The notes under the pieces are model-generated. The model was given only the letters and a program-made list of their open reading frames with translations. It was not told the DNA's origin and ran no database searches. From Rhabditophanes sp. KR3021 (taxonomy: Eukaryota > Nematoda > Chromadorea > Rhabditida > Alloionematidae), in the NCBI GenBank assembly GCA_963281155.1, contig CAUJLY010000004.1, forward strand, positions 3,968,001 to 4,032,000: DNA of 64,000 nt, in the 5' to 3' direction. The translations under genes were made by a program, and so were the position numbers. Of the stretch, positions 45,518 to 56,793 are shown one piece after another. Every line of letters starts with the position of its first letter. Positions within the stretch are counted from its first letter, which is position 1.

Positions 45518-47533
45518 TTAACCTCTTGCTCCACTCCCGATTCCCGATGAGCTGCTTCCACATGTTGAACAACCACCTGGGCTATTATTTGAGGTGGGAC
45601 CATTTGAGGTAGGTCCGTTAGACGAGGGACCCCCTGAAGTAGGTCCGTTAGATACTGGTCCATTAGACGAGGGACCACCTGAAGTAGGTCCGTTAGATAC
45701 TGGTCCATTCGATGAAGGGCCGTTATTAGAGCCTGCCGGAGGCTGATTCTTCAATGGTCCACAAGTATTGCAAGTTGGTGGTGGAGCAATAGTAACAGGA
45801 TTTCCACAAGTATTGCAAGGGAGAATCGTAGCCAGAGTAACCGAAGGTTGTGTATTTACAATGATTGGAGGATTCGTAGGTGGTGTTTGATGAATAAGAG
45901 GCCCACAATTATTACAACTTGTCGGAGGAGCGATAGTGACAGGATTACCACACGTTTGACATGGGAGAATTGTAGCCAGTGTATAAACTGGTTGAGGAGT
46001 AACGATAGGAATTTGGCATGTAGTGCATGGAGCTGGTGTATTTACAATCACTGGTGGTTGATCCCGTAATGGTCCACATGTACTACAAGTAGGAGTTGGT
46101 GGATTTACTACTGCTGGAGGCTGGTCCCGCAATGGTCCGCATGTACTACAAGTGGGAGTTGGTGGATTTACTACTGCTGGAGGCTGATCCCGCAATGGTC
46201 CACATGTACTACAAGTTGGAGTTGGCTGAACAATTACAGGTGGATTTCCACCACATGTACTACAACCACCCGTTGAGCATGCTCCCATATAACATTGTTC
46301 AGTTTCGATATTAGAGCCAACACATTGGCATGCACTACACTGAGTTTGACAATCACGACTTCTGGATTTCATGCCTGATCCACATGTCTAGAAGGTATGA
46401 TAATATTATTTAAGTCATATAATTTAACTCGAAGCGAGTATTTTGTTTGATATTTTTACAAAAAAGAACCTCTGTGTCTGTTCAGTGGCATTAGATGTTT
46501 TGATTTGACCGTTACAATCGGAATGTTAAGGAAAGGTAACAACAGCTATGACGAAAAGGCCAAACATAGAAGTAACGCTAACTCTAACAAGCGGCACTCC
46601 ACCAACGTTCTATTGGGTCCCTTCTGGTGTTGTCATAGAGAAACTGTCTTTCACTGAATTCAAGGAACTTGTTTTTATGTTGGTATGTCTGATGTGGTTA
46701 AGAAAAGAATAAAATACCATTATTCAGGGAGTAAAAGACATATTGCTCGTTATATGTGTTCCACTAGACCCGAAAGAGAAGAGTTGTAGAGCTATTTGGA
46801 GGGATAAAGAGAAGTAGTCGTCATCTACATTGATGAACTCCATATAAATCAAGCTCTGGGTTGGAATACGCTATTATGTTCGACGTGCGAGTACAAGTGA
46901 TTAATGTCGATGATTCCGAACAGTCAAATCAAATGATGTATTTGAAACATTCTGACATTGTCAAAAGAATCAGTGAGTTGTTTCTTAAACTAATTTTTAA
47001 TCAAATGCCATCAAACGTCTTGTCTTTTTAGTTTCCATGTTTCCAATAAATTTCCGTTGTTTTGTTTAAATTTACCTAAAAGGAAAATAAACTTAGATAA
47101 TATTATCAAAGACATACCGTGCTGCAACTACTCCACTCCCCCCAATTCGACCACTCAGGTAAACTTGAGCAACTTTGAACTTCTTGACTATTTCCAGGAC
47201 AATTACTTCCTATAAATTATACCATTTAATAGACTACTATTTTGTAAAAATTGATATACTTATAAATTCATGTTAGTATGATTTAAATCAATTATATTTA
47301 GAATGAATTTGTTCTACTTAGGAAATTTACTTACCAATACACTGTCTTGATCTTTTCTCTTGCCCGTTTTGACATGGCCCAAAACCACCCCATTCAGACC
47401 AAGAACCAGTCGGTGCAGGTGGAGAACCCCCGCAATGAGCGCATGGACCGATAACAGTGGGAATAACACCCTGACCAATTGGGACTTGGTCGCTTAGAGA
47501 AATCAAGAAGGTAAAAATGAAAAGAGAAAACAT
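45518..47533 (-). CDS. Secreted TSP1 protein with a Cys-x-x-Cys and Pro-rich repeat tail
   Basis: Exons 47335-47533, 47118-47209 and 45518-46387 give 386 residues. A signal peptide (MFSLFIFTFLISLS) is followed by QVPIGQGV. Two TSP1 repeats come next (GSWSEWGGFGPC, PEWSNWGEWSSCSTTCGSG), then a long tail. The tail carries repeated CSTCGPLRDQPPAVVNPP units, similar CQTCGNPVTIAPP units, and finally Gly/Pro/Ser/Asn repeats (SNGPTSGGPSSNGP). Many CxxC pairs suggest a cross-linked matrix or cuticle-surface protein, but this is inference. The 730 nt intron 2 has an 11 bp direct repeat just inside both splice sites and contains plus-strand island 7. Confidence 0.8.
45576..45722 (-). repeat. Gly-Pro-Ser-Asn coding repeats in the TSP1 protein tail
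   Basis: Repeated 12-45 nt units encode variations of SNGPTSGGPSSNGP. Successive copies are nearly identical at the DNA level, which points to recent expansion. Confidence 0.8.
46050..46230 (-). repeat. Three near-identical 63 nt coding repeats
   Basis: Three copies encode TPTCSTCGPLRDQPPAVVNP with almost no differences, a recent in-frame tandem duplication. Confidence 0.85.
46399..46409. repeat. Left copy of 11 bp direct repeat in the TSP1 intron
   Basis: GATAATATTAT, identical to 47096-47106. Each copy lies about 11 nt inside a splice site. Confidence 0.5.
46490..47035 (+). pseudogene. Antisense coding-like island 7 in the TSP1 intron
   Basis: The plus strand reads PNIEVTLTLTSGTPPTFYWV and SFTEFKELVFML, then a clean 45 nt GT-AG intron (46683-46727), then GVKDILLVICVPLDPKEKSC. 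After a one-base shift at about 46810 it continues with EVVVIYIDELHINQALGWNT. Another shift leads to VRVQVINVDDSEQSNQMMYL, and coding character fades by 47035. The protein is not recognised; the YIDE segment recalls DDE transposases, but too weakly to assign. It is antisense to the host. Confidence 0.4.
47096..47106. repeat. Right copy of 11 bp direct repeat in the TSP1 intron
   Basis: GATAATATTAT. Without the insert and one copy, the intron would be about 33 nt, close to the short intron class of this genome. Confidence 0.5.
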
Positions 47534-47887
47534 TATTTAATTGTGTGAATTATCTAATTAACCTTTTGCTTTTATAGTGAAAATTGGAATCATATCCAGA
47601 TTAATCTTTATTGACTCATGACAAAACGTTATTTTGTGAGTCAGTTTAATAAGATACTTTTTTGTCTTTGCTAATATTTGACATACTCTTTAGTTAAAGC
47701 AAATAATTAGTAATTAATGTAAGTTAATCTTCCAAATGTGTTAAAATAACTTTAATATATTTGACGACCAAATATTATTTATTGAAAGCGGAAGAGATTT
47801 TTAATGATTGGTTAACAAAAAATGAAAATCATACGTATATTGTAAATATAAATCAAGTTAATCCATGAAGCCAGTGTAAACAACCTT

Positions 47888-48196
47888 TTATCCCCAAAGA
47901 TTTCCTAATTTAAGCCAAACGTAAGGATTTGTTTTAAATCTATCCTTACCATTGATAAACTTGTCGATGGTAGTAAAAAAAACCGGATCTAAGAGCAGCC
48001 CATTTTGTTGCAACTTGCCAGATAACATATTCTGGTTGGATATTTCATGATAATCTTTCCTATTATTATTACGAATTAAATATACGTACTAACAAACTTA
48101 CTTCGAATATTTCCAAATTGGAAAAGTTTCAATATTCCCAATTAATGAAGATGATATTACCAAAAATATGGCCAAATATCTGACGAAGGGAACCAT
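47888..48196 (-). CDS. Candidate myoinhibitory-type neuropeptide precursor (NLP-38/allatostatin-B-like)
   Basis: Exons 48102-48196 and 47888-48059 (GTAAGT donor, AATAG acceptor) give 88 residues, too short and split for a single open frame. The N-terminus is a signal peptide (VRYLAIFLVISSSLIG). The protein ends NPYVWLKLGNLWG followed by the stop codon. W-LKLGNL-W-G fits the W(X6)W-amide pattern of myoinhibitory peptides. The LWG ending matches the peptides of C. elegans NLP-38, with the last Gly serving as amide donor. Basic residues KDR and K just before TNPYVW could allow cleavage. Only one copy is present, whereas family precursors usually hold several. It would act as a secreted neuropeptide. 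The match is short, so confidence is moderate. Confidence 0.55.
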
Positions 48197-48849
48197 ATCG
48201 AAATAAGCAAAAGTTTATAATAGCTTATGATAAAATATATCTATTTATTTGGTTTAATAAGTGTACGTCTCTCTTTATCAAGCTATAATTATATTAAAAC
48301 CGTTTTGTATGAAATAACCACTAAGTATGGGATTAAAGCAATTCATAGAACATTCAAGCTGAACGGGAAATTATGACGCTTCAAAAGCAAAAAACATATC
48401 ACAATTCATTTTTAGTTGCAAAAGTTAAGCCAAGGAATGGATCTTTTTAGTTGAATTTCAATAGAATCCTTTGACGTCATAAATCTTCATTCATATTTAT
48501 ATTAATAGAGGCTCTTTCCTATTCTTTTTATACTACAATATTGTATACATTTTTATACTGCCATACTTTTTTATAAACGTTCGTTGTCTGTAAATAAACT
48601 TGCAATAATCATTTTGTAAACGTTTCATATAATAAAATACAAAATGTTTGAACTAATACTTCTATTTTGAACCAAATTTGCCAAGACAATTGTGACATAA
48701 CGACGATTACTTTCGCATATCTTAGCACGATGCTTATACAAACTCCGTTTGAATAACGCGTATTGGCAAAAAGCTGTTTTCATCAAACAGTTTGATAATT
48801 TTGCATTGTCATATTATACAAATAATTTGAAACATTTTTTGTATTAATA
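48197..48849. promoter_or_regulatory. Divergent upstream region, neuropeptide gene (-) / orphan nuclear gene (+)
   Basis: 653 nt of AT-rich sequence. Both promoters are expected here. No factor sites were recognised. Confidence 0.35.
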
Positions 48850-50804
48850 ATGATATCAAGCGATTCTCCCATGGAGACCGAGCCTATTAATAGCGAGGAA
48901 GCATTAATTGAGAATAAACTCGTTTCAGATGATATCCCTATTGTCGCTGTAAATCATTTACTTAAAGATGTCTTACCTTCCACTTTAAAAGGTAAAAGCG
49001 ATAAAGAAAGAAGTTTCAGAATCGAAGGAATTCGATTTCCTGGAAGTTGGATGGATGACAATGTTTTAAGTCCTATTTTGTTAAAATCAGAATCTTTTGA
49101 CCTGAAATTTAACAAAAATAGAGGAATTACTACTGTTCGGCAAGGGGCCATTGATGTCACTTTCTACAATACCAGTGAAGCAGTAAATGCTTATGATATA
49201 CTATCCAAAATGAGAATTGATAACTTGATGTTGAAGATTTATCCATCAGATGAGTTCGGTAAGTTTGATAATTCATGATGTTTGACCTATTATTTTCAGT
49301 TCGTGCAATGAAAGAGTACAACGAAACCTTGGATACACAGAAGGATAGTGAAGAAACATTGGCATTAATTAGAAAACCATTGTTTGACATTGATTTACAA
49401 AATAGTCCAGAAGTTTTTGCAAAAAGATTATATGGAGTGGATATTTCGTCTAATTTGTGTGATATGTTTATTAGTGAAATTATTGGCTTAAACAATATTG
49501 AAGAATACTCAATGGTGAATGATACCGTTCCAGGGGGACTTTTGCAAACGGAGATTATTTTTAAAAATCAAACATTAATTAGAGAGTATCTGGCTGATTT
49601 TAGAAACAAGCTCCAAGACCGAGAAGACAATTTGAAAAAAATTAAACTTTTTAATAGCGAAGAGTATTTAATCTACATTAGTCAAAGAACCTTGAACAAA
49701 ATGGAGGACCAAATTAAAGAAGATGTAGTCTTCAATGACTACACAACTGAAGACATCGCTGAAAAAATTGTCTTGGTAAGTAATTTTCACTTTGATTTTA
49801 TGTTTTCATTTTAGTACATGCAAAAACGTCCACTCACGTGGGAAGATATCGAGACAGTCGAAATGATGTATGCCGTGTGTGATACTGTTTCTAAACAGTG
49901 TCGTGGATTACCCGATTCTTTGTTGAAAGAAGCGATGATGCAAGTTTTAAGAAATGATAGAAGTAACGCAAAGATGACTGTCACTAAAAACAAAGTCAAT
50001 GATCTGTATTTCAAATGGCTACATGAAATGAAAAGTGAAAAGACATTTGATCGAAAGACAATGTTTAAAGCTGCTGCAACAAACTACGATCCTCTTGCTG
50101 AAAACGATAATCCAAGGAAACGGAGGAACAGAAAAAATGCTGCGAACTTAAAAAATAAAATGGGAATGGGAAACTTCTTAAAGAAAGCAAAGGAAAATGA
50201 TTTTTTGAGTAAGTATAAGGATCAACACGAGGAGGAGAAAGAGTCGATCGAGGAAGAACCGAATATTAATGAAGATGGAGAACCAATGTCATTTGATGCA
50301 TGGTCAAAAATTTCTGAAAATCCTTCAGCTGCCGGAGTTGTCACAATGGATGCTGAGGAAATGAAAAAATATGTCCAGCCAGACAAAAAAGCAATTATAA
50401 CCAAAAATGAAAATCTTATTAGCGAACTTATTGACGAGGATGATTTAAAAAATGCTGAAAAAATTTCAAAAGATGATAAAGAGGAGGGAGAAGTTTCCAG
50501 TGATGAAAGTACTAGTGACGACGAGGAAGATCTAAATAGAGCAAAGAAAAAGCGACTTAGTAAAACAAAAGATGTCAAAAATGTTTCAGCTCCAGCTATT
50601 GCGCCTTCAACAGCAGCAAGTAAACAAAATGAAATTGGTTTGTTGTTGAACAAATTCTATGAGTCTCGAGTCTATATTATTGAAACTTTGAACGAAAACC
50701 AAAAAGCTGGTTTTTTGCAATATCTAAAGGAATCGAAGAACTCTGATGGAGATGCTCAATTGGTTAATAAAATCTTTGAAGAATTATTTCATAAAACACG
50801 ATAA
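48850..50804 (+). CDS. Orphan, highly charged, probably nuclear protein
   Basis: Exons 48850-49258, 49300-49775 and 49815-50804 give 624 residues. Residues about 50-135 show an alternating beta/alpha pattern (SFRIEGIRFPGSWMDD to AVNAYDILSKMRIDNLMLKI) that could be a divergent RNA-recognition fold, but the RNP motifs are absent. The middle is helical. The region after about residue 400 is rich in Lys and Glu, with a basic stretch (NPRKRRNRKNAANLKNK) that could be a nuclear localisation signal and an acidic SSDESTSDDEED run. A C-terminal helix region follows. No signal peptide or membrane segment. I cannot name the family. Confidence 0.75.
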
Positions 50805-50866
50805 ATTTAAAATATTCCAGTATCATTTTTGTATATCTGCTCCCTTTTTCATGTTTTCGATTATTA

Positions 50867-50872
50867 AATAAA
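50867..50872 (+). terminator. Poly(A) signal of the orphan nuclear gene
   Basis: AATAAA, 63 nt after the stop codon. Confidence 0.6.
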
Positions 50873-51161
50873 ATTGGCACAAATATTGTTCGTTTTAAGT
50901 TTAATTTTCAACAACTTTAGTCATTACTTCTGTACTTAGAGTTATTTAAACACACTCCCTATTATCCATTAACACACCTTTTTAGTTTTAAGTATTTTAA
51001 AGTTCGGTAATTAGATAATATATCAGTTGACAAATATATTTTATTAATGACATTAATAAATAGTCATAATTATGGAAAATGCATGCCTGTTAAAATTTTT
51101 ATTCCATAAATTGTTAATAGCCAAATCTTTAAAAATATTAACATTCTAAGACGAACTAGTA
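50873..51161. other. Spacer
   Basis: AT-rich; upstream region of the chemoreceptor gene. Nothing else seen. Confidence 0.4.
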
Positions 51162-52179
51162 ATGTCTCTATATGTTTTATTCATATTTATAATTTCATAC
51201 AGTACTGTTAATGGTTTCCTATCACTGCTATCAATATTTGTTCTGCATAAAGTGAAGGTTGGTTTGATTTAAAAAAATTGCAAATTAATTGAATTCCAGA
51301 TTTATCATCAAAATCTGAGACAAATCTTCCTTGCAATATACATATTTATTAGTATTAGTTCAGTAACTGCTATATTACGCGATTTAACATATCTTATTGA
51401 ATATGAATTTATATCACTGCGCATCATATCGTATTGTAATGAATTGGCAATGGCAGAATTGTCTTTATTAGCTACTATTCAAACAATTGAAAGAATCTAT
51501 GCCACTCTCAATTCTCGAAAGTATGAAGTGCAACAAAAAGCATTATTCACCTCATTTAATATTTTATTATTTGCTTACTTTTTATTTCACAGTTGTATCG
51601 CTAGAATTTTGATAACATTCGAAATTATAGCAAGCAGCACACACTCCTTTCTTCTGATTTGTATGCAATTGATTTCAGCAATTGTAAGTAGTCTTTTTAT
51701 TTTTCCTAAACATGATTCTCTTTTAGATATTATTTTGTCTATTTTTTAAAGCTAAGAGTAGATATCACGGACGTTTGAGCGAGAAATACACAAAATCATT
51801 ATCTCAGAAATTTCAAATTAAAGACAATTTTGAAACTTCAAAAGTAATAAGTATTTTGATGGTATCAACTTCAGCATTTAATTTGTTCAATGCAAGTTTT
51901 TTTGTAACATTAAGTCAGAAAAATATATCATTTTTACCTCCACAAGAAGGAAAGATATTATTTCAGTTTTTTGTTAATTCTAGTGCAGCATTTAGAATGC
52001 TGCTGTTAATCATTTTTGAAAACAAGTTGCGACAATTTGTATTAAATATTTTTGGTTTGAAAGTGTCTACAATGAAGTCCCAAACTTTATTCATAAAAAA
52101 TTATCAAGGAAAAAATGCAATAGTCCCTTCTAATATGCATGGAGATGTTTATTTTAAAGGATATACGAAGAATTGGTAA
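51162..52179 (+). CDS. Chemosensory-type 7TM receptor (Sra/Srab/Sre-like)
   Basis: Exons 51162-51257, 51300-51683 and 51727-52179 give 310 residues with seven hydrophobic segments and no cleaved signal peptide. After TM3 comes TIQTIERIYATLNSRKYE, like the ER-Y-AT motif of nematode Sra superfamily receptors. After TM5, LSQKFQIKDNFETSK matches their L-S-x-x-[FY]-Q-x-x-[ED]-N motif. It is expected in sensory neuron membranes, coupled to G proteins. The exact class is not decided. All three exons join in phase 0. Confidence 0.75.
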
Positions 52180-52348
52180 ACCCAATATCTAAACTACAGA
52201 TTGTCACTATTAATGTGATGCACTATGTACATTGTCATCCTAATTATAAAGTTCATTATTTTCGTCGTAAAAGTACATTTTAAAGATATAGCACCTCACA
52301 TGTTTTATAACTTGTATGAACTAACACCGTATTGTAACCATTATTAAT

Positions 52349-55250
52349 ATGCCTGGAGTAAATTTGGTACGGAAAATCAAGAAAAATGTGTTCCATCAAT
52401 CTTATGCTTTTGAAGGTCGAGATAGTTTAAGGAGCTTGAGTGAATTAAGACGCGAAAATAGAGGCCTCCAAGAAGATCAACTTCTGAAAACAAGTTACAG
52501 TCCGTCGTTCACTGCAAATGTTACGGCAAATGAAATTGAAGCTTTGAAAGAAGGTCATTTTAAGAGCACAAGAAAGGTATTTTAATTAATCCCGTTTTTA
52601 TTTAAATTATTCTAGTTTATCATTACTGCTCGTCTCTTTAAAAATGGGATGACATTAAGAACACATTCTAGGAGACTAAAAACATATCATAATGCTTTTA
52701 ATGGTCGTGACGCAGTAGAACATGTTATGACTAATATCATTCCACGAATTTATGACATACGAGGGGATGATGATTATAGGAAACTTGCACTCAATTTATT
52801 ATCTTTCTTTTTAAAAGAAGGTTTCATTAAAGAAATAGGAAAGATTGATTGTGCACTGAAGACATTTAAAGATTCTAATAGTAAATTATACCAGTATGTT
52901 GAAAAAGTATCGCCAAGTTTTATTTTATTTTCAGAATTGACGACAAATTCCGTTTTCCTGATTTGCCATTCAGCAATGATGTCGTTACCACCCATTTCGC
53001 TCATTCGGCTTTCGATAGTTCCACCGGATCATATAGAAAGCGATTCAGTTATCAAGGTTTAGAGCAAAGCTATAATGCCAAACAAGTGTCGAACATGGAG
53101 GATTCTGGGTTTGGAAATTCGTTTGATTCTAGACATTCATTCAATCATCACACATTATTGTCACCCGACACCTCAAAAATGTTGGAAAATGTTTTGCCAG
53201 ATGCTATAAAGAAGATGTCTAGCTTTACAGACAATGTTACTGAAACTCCGAAAACAAGTAGAGTCCGAGTAAACAATAGAAATGCAATTTGTGAAGATAA
53301 TTGTTGTAATTATCGCGGTGATATTATGTCTGAAAAAAGAAAATCTGCTCCAATTCCAATGTACTCCCAAAACAGAAGGCAACAACTGATTTTCGATGAC
53401 AATTCAATTCCGGAAGAAATTGAGTTGAGTAGTAATGTTAGTGGTTCTGTCAAAAACTCCATTTACTCCAAAACTGAATATTCAGCAAATAGAAGTATGA
53501 CATCTACAGAAAATATTAGTTTTTATCAAAGTCCTCTATATTCAAAAATTAAAAGAAATAATAGTATGTCATCGTTTATGAACAAATTCGGATCTTACAC
53601 GTCTATTTATTCTAAAGCTAACGACACTGCGAACGTGCCAGTAAATATTAAGACGAATTATAACTCGATGTCTACCGAAAATTTAGCTCTAAATTATTCT
53701 GTCTTGTCCAGCTTTGTGACCCCAAGTAGAAAAATTTCACTTGACCATAAGTTAAGGTCCAGTTTGCTATCAGTTTATTCTAAGGGAGAAAACTTTGACA
53801 TTCAGTATGATACTGACACCGGATCTGATTCTGGCGAACAAGAGATTTTGAATGCCATTAGGCATGATGGATGTGCTCTTACCCATGAGATGATCTACGG
53901 AATTGCTTTAAGAGATCTGTTTAGAGATTTGGTCGGATCAGAAGTCAGAAGGAAGCTATTGAAGCAAATAAACTACTCGTGCAGTGACTTATTGAGAAAT
54001 CTTGAATCTGTCAGTCCTTCGAAGGTCGTATATGTGGACCCTAAAAAAGACCTTATTCCGCAAATTATAACTACAATGGCATTTATTACTTCTAACCCAC
54101 AATCTATGGACAGACAAAGTTATCATGGAAACTTGCGTGACAGCACTTTGCTCGGATTGGAAGCTAAAAACCAATATGAAAATCTACTTCATATGATTCA
54201 AGGTAACTATTTTGCAAATTTTAATTGAAACATATCTCCATACTGCTGGATACTTATTATATGAAGACTCAAATTATGAATCAAATTGCTACATTTTTAT
54301 TAAAATTATGATTTAGGTGATCAAGATCAACATTTTGAAAGAAAAGGATATTTACCGATAGATTTTACACGCCTTATCTTCAAAATGGCTTGTCTTTTTC
54401 AATCAGAAAATAGTTACCTCCGAACGACATTAAAAGATAATCCGGTCGATGGAAGAGAAATTTTAAAGAAGTTCAAGCCAACCTACATGTCTTTCGTCAA
54501 AAGCATAACTGATGATCACGACGTTTCTTTTGATTGGAAGAATTCAGGTGCTTACGAATATTTGTATGAAAAGTGTGATATTAAAACTTTAGGGAACGGT
54601 CCTCTTACACAAGGTAAGAAGTTGCCCTTCTGCTTGTTTAACTTTGATTTTTAGGTATCAATGAAGAAGACGCAGACTCATTTCTTGAATTAGTTTCTGC
54701 AATTTTACTTTCTCTGCCAAGTATGGCTCGTAGACGAATTCAATTATTTATCAAATTTATGGGTGCTATCCAAAATCATTCCAGTTTGAAGTTGAAGTCA
54801 TATATTCCTAACCGGTACTTTTTGCTTCATGATTTTTCGTCCCTTTTGATCGATTTATCAGATACATCTAAGGTTTCTTCAACAATGGGTGTATGGGCAA
54901 CGGTTTTCTTATTTGATAACTACAGCAAATTATTCAGCGTTCCAAATAAAATTGAAGCTACAGTCACTACTCTTAATAGAACTTCTCCGTCAAGAAGCAA
55001 TGTCCACTCACCTGGAAAAATCTGCCTGAATGTTACTGAATGTCATGATTGTATTATCAACGTCAGTAAACAATTGCATACGAATCTTAACTACATTGAG
55101 ATTAATCCAAAATTAACAGCGAAAGAAAAAAAGCGTCAATTGGAAATTTTTAAACTCAAGTATCCATCCATCTACTTTGAACGTTTCCCAAAATCGGATT
55201 CACGTTTTACTGGTATCATGAAATTCGTCAAGAAAAAGTTGGCCATTTAG
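52349..55250 (+). CDS. let-99: DEP-domain protein of the DEPDC1/LET-99 family
   Basis: Exons 52349-52576, 52616-52893, 52935-54202, 54317-54613 and 54655-55250 give 888 residues. A DEP domain covers about residues 70-165 (FKNGMTLRTHSRRLKTYHNA, FNGRDAVEHV, LLSFFLKEGFI, and after splicing LYQIDDKFRFPD). A Ser/Asn-rich linker follows, then a helical region like that of DEPDC1 (residues about 560-780, with LVSAILLSLPSMARRRIQLF). The C-terminus has the family motif LTAKEKKRQLEIFKLKYPSI and YFERFPKSDS. In C. elegans LET-99 acts at the cell cortex in spindle positioning, downstream of PAR polarity; a similar role is inferred. Exon 3 starts out of the upstream frame, and only the GTATGT donor at 52894 fits. 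Confidence 0.85.
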
Positions 55251-55351
55251 GAATTTTTAGAGCTTATCAATTTCGTACTTTATATATTTTATATGTTTTT
55301 TCACAATTATTTCATATATATTTACTCTACACTTATTTACATATCCAATCA

Positions 55352-55357
55352 AATAAA
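55352..55357 (+). terminator. Poly(A) signal of the DEPDC1/LET-99 gene
   Basis: AATAAA about 100 nt after the stop codon. Confidence 0.6.
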
Positions 55358-55477
55358 AACATAACATCTATTATAAATATATCCGTAACTTTCGCACTTT
55401 ACATGAACCAAGAAGAATATAATGAATTATACGAATAAATTTATTTTAAAATATAGCAAATTATTTATAACTTTAGT

Positions 55478-56145
55478 TTAAATTAGTTTTTTAGAGTAAT
55501 TGGAATAAGTAAAAGGCAATGCTTTGTTTCTGCTCGTATTTGCTGGATCAATATGAGTTGAATGACATAACATATCATCTTTTGAAAAAGTGCATGTATT
55601 TTCTGAAGATACTAAGTTTTCTAGACTTGTGTTTGATAAAGAATAAAATGTACCATCAGAATAATCTAAACGAACACTTTCCAAGTTATTCGGGGTCCTG
55701 AAAAGTTAGTATAAAATATGAGATATTAATTAAATTACTTTGAAAGAATTGAGTTTAGATATTTTTCACGGTCGTTGATAGAGGTGGCCGTTCTTTCGAC
55801 TATTGATGAAAAAGAATAATCAACAGGAAAAATTTGGTTATCTCTATTTTGAGAAGATGATTTTTTCTGACCAAAAATGTTGTTCATCCTTTCATTATTA
55901 ATTTCCTCATCTTCTGAATCATCGATTTCGTCAAATATCACTTTTCTTTCAAAGAGCTTTTTGATCGCTTTCATCACCAATTTGACAATTCTCAATTCCG
56001 ATAATTCATTTTTGATGAACATACACAACATATAAATCAAAACACCAACTTTTGCCAAAATGTACACTATTGCCATAAATAACATAATCATTATCGCAAA
56101 AATCGTTATAATTTCACAATCCTTTTTTGACAAATACTTCTCCAT
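55478..56145 (-). CDS. Small membrane protein of unknown family
   Basis: Exons 55739-56145 and 55478-55697 give 208 residues. After a short basic and acidic start (MEKYLSKKDCE) there is one long hydrophobic stretch at about residues 12-42, possibly two tight passes (IFAIMIMLFMAIVYILAKVG, VLIYMLCMF). An amphipathic helix with KKLFERK and an acidic EIDDSEDEEIN run follow. The tail is Ser/Asn-rich. The intron has a GTAATT donor and TTTTCAG acceptor and its phase agrees. Function unknown. Confidence 0.6.
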
Positions 56146-56793
56146 ATTGTTAGTATAAATAAGATTATTGGTTAAGTAAGTATCAACAATTTGTAAAAAT
56201 ATGATGTTTTTATCTTTTTCATGCGTTTATACCTTTTAAAAACGATGATACTGGGGTGACAGTACAAAATTATTTACTTTTGTTTCCATTACAACGACTC
56301 ACTTCATTTACATAATTTTTTGGTTAAACTAAAAAAGTAAATTACTTTGCAATAAAAAATATTCTAACACAACTAATATATTCGAAGTTATTTAACTAAG
56401 CCATTCAATTTAAATTATAAAAGCAGAAATTAATATTTAATTTCGTAGTTTTGCCCATGCTTCATAGTTCCTACTAATAAATGACGTTTGGCACATTTCG
56501 TCGTCTACCTAATTTAATGTCATTATTTTGTTTGATTTTTACTCGTTTACATCTGTTGTGTGCTTTCTTGTCTTTTTGATGAGTTTGAGCTAGTCTCAAA
56601 GTGATATTAAATATAATTGAGTAACGTCTATATTAACCAATTTTAGGTTGGCGCGTTGTTTCTTTGACTTATTAAATTTGTTTATTAAAATGACCACACA
56701 TAAACGTTTCCAAATGCTTAAGTAATCAAATGATATGTTTTAGGTTGATTGGAATTACTTTGGTCTAGTACTTCTTAATTTGGTGTCGAAACA
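56146..56793. promoter_or_regulatory. Divergent upstream region
   Basis: 648 nt between divergent genes, AT-rich, expected to hold both promoters. Nothing else recognised. Confidence 0.35.

Noticed and set aside
46490..47035. Island 7 as a DDE transposase
   Set aside because: YIDE alone is too short, and the other catalytic acidic residues cannot be located.
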